In this document: positions 6,675 through 9,615 of the stretch, piece after piece
Layout of the letters: each line of letters opens with the position of its first letter
Position numbering within the stretch: position 1 is the stretch's first letter
From: Gemmatimonadaceae bacterium
GTDB lineage: Bacteria; Gemmatimonadota; Gemmatimonadetes; Gemmatimonadales; Gemmatimonadaceae
Direction: 5' to 3'
Length of the DNA stretch: 9,615 nt
NCBI GenBank assembly: GCA_019689955.1
Contig: JADGGM010000062.1
Coordinates: 1-9,615, forward strand
Translations under genes and position numbers: made by a program
Notes under the pieces: model-generated
What the model saw: only the letters and a program-made list of their open reading frames with translations
What the model was told of the DNA's origin: nothing
Database searches by the model: none

Positions 6675-7984
6675 CGGTCAATCTCCCCCATGACGATGTC
6701 GATGCTCGCGTTGATGGCGATCACGTCGGAGAGCAGGTGCCCCTCGACCATCTTCGGGATCGCCGACAGGTTCACGAACGACGGCGGCCGGATGCGCCAC
6801 CGCACGGGCTTCGCGGTGCCGTCGGACACCATGTAATAGCCCTTCTCCCCCTTCGGGCTCTCCACCGCCACGTACGCCTCGCCGATCGGCGGGCGCGGGC
6901 CCTCCATCACCTGCTTGAAGTGATGGATCATCGACTCCATGTCGCTCATCGCCTTCGACTTCGGCGGGAGGATCACGCGGTGGTCGCTCGTGTTGATCGG
7001 CCCATCGGGGAGCCGGTCCACCGCCTGCACGAGGATCCGCGTCGACTGGCGCAGCTCCTCCAGGCGGACGAGGAACCGGTCGTACACATCCCCGTTCGTC
7101 CCCACCGGCACCTCGAAGTCGTACGTCTCGTAGTCGAGGTACGGGAAGTCCTTGCGCACATCGTATGCGACGCCGGAGGCGCGGATCATGGGGCCGGAGA
7201 GGCCGTAGTTGATCGCTTCCTCCGCCGTCATCACGCCGAGGCCGACCGTGCGTCCCACCCAGATCCCGTTGGTCGTGAGGACGCGGTCGATCTCGTCCAC
7301 CACCTTGGGGAAGGTGCGGAGGAAGTCGCGCAGCTTGTCGACCCACCCGTTGGGGATGTCGGCCGCCATCCCGCCCACGCGCGTGGCGCTCGTGGTGAGG
7401 CGCGCGCCGACCCAGCTCTCGAGCAGCTCGTAGACCCGCTCGCGCTGCTCGAACGCCCACAGGAAGGGGGAGAACGCGCCGATGTCGATGCAGGTGGTGC
7501 CGAGCCAGACGAGGTGCGAGATGATCCGCGAGAGCTCCATCGCGATCACGCGGAGCACGGTGCAACGCGGGGTGATCTCGATCCCGAACAGCCGCTCCGC
7601 GCCGAGCGCGAAGGCGACGTTGTTCCCGATCGAGTTCAGGTAGTCCTCGCGGTCGGTCCACGGGATCACCTGGTTGTACTGCCGGTACTCCCCGATCTTC
7701 TCGAAGCCGCAGTGCAGGTAGCCGATGTGCGGGATGCACCGCACGACGGTCTCGCCATCGAGCTCGAGCACGAGCCGGAGCACGCCGTGCGTGGCCGGGT
7801 GCTGCGGGCCGATGTTGATGAGCATGTGCTCGCCGGCGAGGTCGGGCTCGATCGGCTCCGGGGGCTCGAGCGTCGTCACCCCGCCGTTCTCCTGGACCGT
7901 GACGGGGGCGCGGTACGGCCGCCCCTGCGAGTCGATGCCGGAGGTGCCGAGGGCGACCTCGACGGTGCGCTTGGTCGTGGCCAT
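6671..7984 (-). CDS. nuoD: NADH-quinone oxidoreductase subunit D (49 kDa-type, quinone site)
   Basis: Subunit of 437 residues that forms, with NuoB and NuoH, the quinone reduction chamber at the end of the Fe-S chain. The quinone-site beta-hairpin INIGPQHPATHG lies at residues 56-67. His66 and Tyr115 (in TDREDYLNS) are 49 residues apart, the same spacing as the quinone-head pair His38/Tyr87 in Thermus Nqo4 and His59/Tyr108 in the bovine 49 kDa subunit. The C-terminus, IDIVMGEIDR, is typical. It lacks the paired CxxC motifs that bind NiFe in related hydrogenase large subunits, so this is complex I and not a group 4 hydrogenase. About 50 residues precede the conserved core. Cysteines C83 and C92 (in YLHCGFEK) flank the cavity region and are not typical there. 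The ATG has a GGGAG site 7 bases upstream. The stop overlaps the nuoE GTG. Confidence 0.97.
   Translation of the reverse strand: MATTKRTVEVALGTSGIDSQGRPYRAPVTVQENGGVTTLEPPEPIEPDLAGEHMLINIGPQHPATHGVLRLVLELDGETVVRCIPHIGYLHCGFEKIGEYRQYNQVIPWTDREDYLNSIGNNVAFALGAERLFGIEITPRCTVLRVIAMELSRIISHLVWLGTTCIDIGAFSPFLWAFEQRERVYELLESWVGARLTTSATRVGGMAADIPNGWVDKLRDFLRTFPKVVDEIDRVLTTNGIWVGRTVGLGVMTAEEAINYGLSGPMIRASGVAYDVRKDFPYLDYETYDFEVPVGTNGDVYDRFLVRLEELRQSTRILVQAVDRLPDGPINTSDHRVILPPKSKAMSDMESMIHHFKQVMEGPRPPIGEAYVAVESPKGEKGYYMVSDGTAKPVRWRIRPPSFVNLSAIPKMVEGHLLSDVIAINASIDIVMGEIDR
6683..6689 (-). promoter_or_regulatory. Ribosome binding site of nuoE
   Basis: GGGGGAG on the mRNA strand, 8 bases before the GTG at 6674 and inside the last codons of nuoD. 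It favours the GTG over the in-frame ATG at 6659. Confidence 0.65.
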
Positions 7985-7986
7985 CG

Positions 7987-8694
7987 CTACTCTCCCGTGC
8001 GCTCGCCCTTCGCGAGGCGGCGCTGCATGTCCTCGGGAATGTCCTCGAACGCCTGGGCGATCGTGAGCTCTTCCATCGAGTAGCGGGCCTCCGGGTTGGC
8101 GGCGAGCGCCTGACGCAATTGCTCGGCGCGGCTGAATCGGCCGCGCAGCGGAAAGTCCTTACGCAGCGGGTGCCCTTCGTGGTACTGCTCCCACATCAGG
8201 ATGCGCCGCAGGTCGGCGTGCCCGGCGAAGCGGATGCCGAACATGTCGTAGCACTCGCGCTCGAGCCAATCGGCCCCCTTGTACACGCTCCACACGCTCG
8301 GCACCTCGAGCGGCTCCCCCTTGGGGAGCTCCGCCTTGAGCCGGAGGAAGCGGCGGTACGGGAGCGAGCGGAGGTGCCAGACGACCTGCATCGGCTGCTC
8401 CGGGTCGCGGAACTCGACCGCGGTCACGTCCGAGAGGTAGTCGTAGCGCTGCGACGGGTCGTCGTGCAGCCAGCGCACGATGTCGAGCACGCGCGCGCGG
8501 TCCACGTAGACGTTGGTCTCCCCCCAGATCACCTCGGTGCGCACGACGGCGCCGGGGAACTGCGCGGCGATCGCGGCGGCCGACGGGTTCGGCGTGCCAC
8601 CGCGATTGGGCACGCGCTTCGGCGTGGTCGGCGCCGGCGCCTCGGGCGCCGCGCTCCCGGGCATGACGGGGGTAAAGGAGGCGGGGGCGCTCAC
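7987..8694 (-). CDS. nuoC: NADH-quinone oxidoreductase subunit C (30 kDa-type)
   Basis: Peripheral-arm structural subunit of 235 residues that packs on NuoD and NuoI; it carries no cofactor. The 30 kDa-subunit signature is at residues 145-165: [21 protein letters not shown], with conserved E145, R146 and E147. It is followed by the family's [12 protein letters not shown] near residues 174-184. It is a separate gene, not fused to nuoD. Residues 1 to about 45 form a Pro/Ala-rich low-complexity tail not normally needed by the family. The start is a GTG that overlaps the nuoB stop (GTGA). No clear Shine-Dalgarno precedes it, so translation is probably coupled to nuoB. An ATG at codon 11 (8664) is an alternative start but also lacks a ribosome site. 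It ends with TAG, 2 bases before nuoD. Confidence 0.95.
   Translation of the reverse strand: MSAPASFTPVMPGSAAPEAPAPTTPKRVPNRGGTPNPSAAAIAAQFPGAVVRTEVIWGETNVYVDRARVLDIVRWLHDDPSQRYDYLSDVTAVEFRDPEQPMQVVWHLRSLPYRRFLRLKAELPKGEPLEVPSVWSVYKGADWLERECYDMFGIRFAGHADLRRILMWEQYHEGHPLRKDFPLRGRFSRAEQLRQALAANPEARYSMEELTIAQAFEDIPEDMQRRLAKGERTGE
7992..7996 (-). promoter_or_regulatory. Ribosome binding site of nuoD
   Basis: GGGAG on the mRNA strand, 7 bases before the nuoD ATG and inside the last codons of nuoC. It supports the start at 7984. Confidence 0.65.
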
Positions 8695-9317
8695 AACCCG
8701 GACCGCGTCTGATGCACCGAGTTCCCGAACGGCTCCGAGAGCTCGTCGATCGCCTGCGGCGGGATGTAGAGCCCGCTCGTGGGATCGGGTTCGATCTCCT
8801 GGCGGAGCCGCGTGTCACCCATGCGCTCGCGCTTCACCTTCTCCTGGAGGAGCATGATCCCGTACATGAGCCCCTCCGGGCGCGGCGGGCACCCCGGGAC
8901 GTACACGTCGACCGGGATGATCGTGTCGATCCCCTGCACCACCGCGTAGTTGTCGAACATCCCCCCCGACGACGCGCACGCCCCCATCGAGATGCACCAC
9001 TTGGGCTGCGGCATCTGTTGCCAGATGCGGCGGAGCACCGGGGCGAGCTTGAAGGGCACGCGGCCGGCGCAGATGAGCACGTCGGCTTGCCGGGGGGAGA
9101 AGCTCATCCGCTCCATCCCGAAGCGGGCGAGGTCGAAGCGGCTGGCGGCGGTGGCCATGAACTCGATCGCGCAGCACGCGGTGCCGAAGGGCATCGGCCA
9201 GAGCGAGTTCGCGCGCGACCAGTTCACAAGGAAGTCGAGGCGCGTCGCGATCCAGCTCTCGTGGGACGCCGGATCGTATGTGGTGACCGTCGTGTCTGGA
9301 CGGGGCATCAATCCCAT
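8691..9317 (-). CDS. nuoB: NADH-quinone oxidoreductase subunit B (cluster N2)
   Basis: Peripheral-arm subunit of 208 residues that binds [4Fe-4S] cluster N2, the last electron carrier before quinone. Ligands visible: the tandem pair C48-C49 in [11 protein letters not shown]114 in [11 protein letters not shown] and C143 in VPGCPPRPE. The pattern resembles Thermus Nqo6 more than the mitochondrial form, which has NGGGYYHY. Compared with the usual ADVMIVAG and KWVISMG there are Val-to-Cys changes at C83 and C108. The start at 9317 is chosen because a good Shine-Dalgarno AAGGGAG lies 7 bases upstream; it overlaps nuoA by 10 bases. A second ATG at 9308 would give the 1-base overlap TGATG and a protein 3 residues shorter, but has no well-spaced ribosome site. 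The stop overlaps the nuoC start as GTGA. Confidence 0.97.
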   Translation of the reverse strand: MGLMPRPDTTVTTYDPASHESWIATRLDFLVNWSRANSLWPMPFGTACCAIEFMATAASRFDLARFGMERMSFSPRQADVLICAGRVPFKLAPVLRRIWQQMPQPKWCISMGACASSGGMFDNYAVVQGIDTIIPVDVYVPGCPPRPEGLMYGIMLLQEKVKRERMGDTRLRQEIEPDPTSGLYIPPQAIDELSEPFGNSVHQTRSGL

Positions 9318-9615
9318 TGGAGTGCTCCCTTCTTCCACACGTACACGAACCCGACGACGAGGATGGCGATGAACACCAGCATCTCGCCGAGCCCGAAGAA
9401 CGACACGTGTCCGGCCGGGCACGCGTTGTTCACGAGGGGGACGTCGCACGAGAGTTGTCTGTAGTACGCGCCCCACGGAATCATGAACACGGTCTCGATG
9501 TCGAAGATGATGAACAGCATCGCGACCATGTAGAACTTGACGGAGAACCGCTCGCGGGCGTCCCCCAGCGGTGGGATCCCCGACTCGTACGCGGTCTGTT
9601 TGACCGGGGTTGGGC
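9308..9615 (-). CDS. nuoA: NADH-quinone oxidoreductase subunit A (partial, N-terminus outside window)
   Basis: Small three-helix membrane subunit of complex I that sits beside NuoH, NuoJ and NuoK; its long first loop helps seal the quinone site. The frame is open to the right edge and 101 C-terminal residues are visible; the first transmembrane helix lies outside the window. The diagnostic loop [15 protein letters not shown] is followed by the second helix, starting [17 protein letters not shown] third helix and the typical end KKGALQWD complete the protein. The loop has Ser (YESG), as in E. coli, where mitochondrial ND3 and many bacteria have Cys (YECG). The segment between helices 2 and 3 is longer than usual and carries two cysteines (codons at 9446-9448 and 9419-9421). 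The stop codon TGA lies inside nuoB. The family assignment is secure; the true start cannot be seen. Confidence 0.96.
   Translation of the reverse strand, partial: PTPVKQTAYESGIPPLGDARERFSVKFYMVAMLFIIFDIETVFMIPWGAYYRQLSCDVPLVNNACPAGHVSFFGLGEMLVFIAILVVGFVYVWKKGALQWD
9325..9331 (-). promoter_or_regulatory. Ribosome binding site of nuoB
   Basis: AAGGGAG on the mRNA strand, 7 bases before the ATG at 9317 and inside the last codons of nuoA. It favours this start over the in-frame ATG at 9308. Confidence 0.7.

Larger units (their letters stand above)
1..9615 (-). other. nuoA-L operon segment (respiratory complex I)
   Basis: Twelve genes lie head to tail on one strand in the canonical order nuoA, B, C, D, E, F, G, H, I, J, K, L. 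Junctions run from a 10-base overlap to a 4-base gap: A/B overlap 10, B/C overlap 4, C/D gap 2, D/E overlap 4, E/F gap 0, F/G overlap 1, G/H overlap 4, H/I gap 4, I/J overlap 4, J/K gap 4, K/L overlap 1. There is no room for internal promoters or terminators in non-coding DNA, so a single polycistronic mRNA with translational coupling is the likely arrangement (inference). Both ends run out of the window. Confidence 0.97.

Noticed and set aside
4845..6836. A 663-codon plus-strand open frame, antisense to nuoF and nuoE
   Set aside because: It is the mirror of conserved genes in GC-rich DNA; its product is Arg/His/Glu/Leu-rich with no recognisable motif, while the minus strand has full Fe-S and FMN motifs.
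6605..8083. A 492-codon plus-strand open frame, antisense to nuoD
   Set aside because: Same GC-driven shadow effect; composition is unlike a folded protein and the opposite frame encodes conserved NuoD.
6671..9317. A membrane-bound group 4 NiFe hydrogenase or related complex instead of complex I
   Set aside because: NuoD lacks the paired NiFe-binding CxxC motifs and has the quinone His/Tyr pair; NuoE, NuoF and NuoG for NADH oxidation are present.
9318..9476. Upstream extension of the nuoB frame by 53 codons
   Set aside because: It is out-of-frame nuoA sequence, Arg-rich, whereas a good ribosome site precedes the ATG at 9317.
1..9615. A hidden novel system such as a defence island, mobile element, CRISPR array or small RNA
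   Set aside because: The window is fully occupied by conserved complex I genes with no intergenic space, direct repeats or integration signs that I could see.

Overview
The window is a segment of a respiratory complex I (proton-translocating NADH:quinone oxidoreductase, NDH-1) operon. All of it lies on the minus strand and reads from right to left in the order nuoA-B-C-D-E-F-G-H-I-J-K-L. nuoA is cut by the right edge, with its N-terminus missing, and nuoL is cut by the left edge, so only about its first 200 residues are present. The ten genes between them are complete. nuoM and nuoN would be expected beyond position 1. No promoter, terminator, RNA gene, repeat, mobile element or CRISPR array is visible, and no stretch longer than about 5 bases lies outside a gene.

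The DNA is strongly GC-rich, roughly two thirds by eye. This is why long meaningless open frames fill the other frames and the opposite strand. nuoC and nuoD are separate genes, unlike the fused nuoCD of enterobacteria. NuoB is of the Thermus Nqo6-like type, and NuoG keeps the extra N7 cluster site found in bacteria but not in mitochondria. These points indicate a free-living, aerobically respiring GC-rich bacterium. My best guess is Gemmatimonadota or a similar soil lineage, from general sequence flavour only; no taxonomic marker is present.

Region by region: 9308-9615 nuoA (membrane) and 8691-9317 nuoB (cluster N2). Then 7987-8694 nuoC and 6671-7984 nuoD, the quinone-site connecting module. 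Then 6114-6674 nuoE, 4800-6113 nuoF and 3226-4800 nuoG, the NADH-oxidising module with FMN and Fe-S clusters. Then 1913-3229 nuoH (membrane, quinone channel), 1411-1908 nuoI (clusters N6a and N6b), and 899-1414 nuoJ, 601-894 nuoK and 1-601 nuoL (membrane proton-pumping arm). Electrons pass from NADH to FMN in NuoF, through the NuoF/G/I/B clusters, to quinone at the NuoB/NuoD/NuoH interface. This drives proton movement through NuoH, J, K, L and the missing M and N. Every ligand and key catalytic residue I could check in the visible parts is present, so the complex should be functional.

The system is not novel. The points that deserve a second look are lineage-specific: a His/Asp-rich loop in NuoL, a His-rich N-terminal tail on NuoE, a two-cysteine loop insertion in NuoA, an internally shortened NuoG, a Pro/Ala-rich tail on NuoC, an extra C-terminal helix and Arg-rich tail on NuoH, additional cysteines near cluster N2 and the quinone cavity, and a very tight gene packing in which several starts have no usable Shine-Dalgarno sequence.
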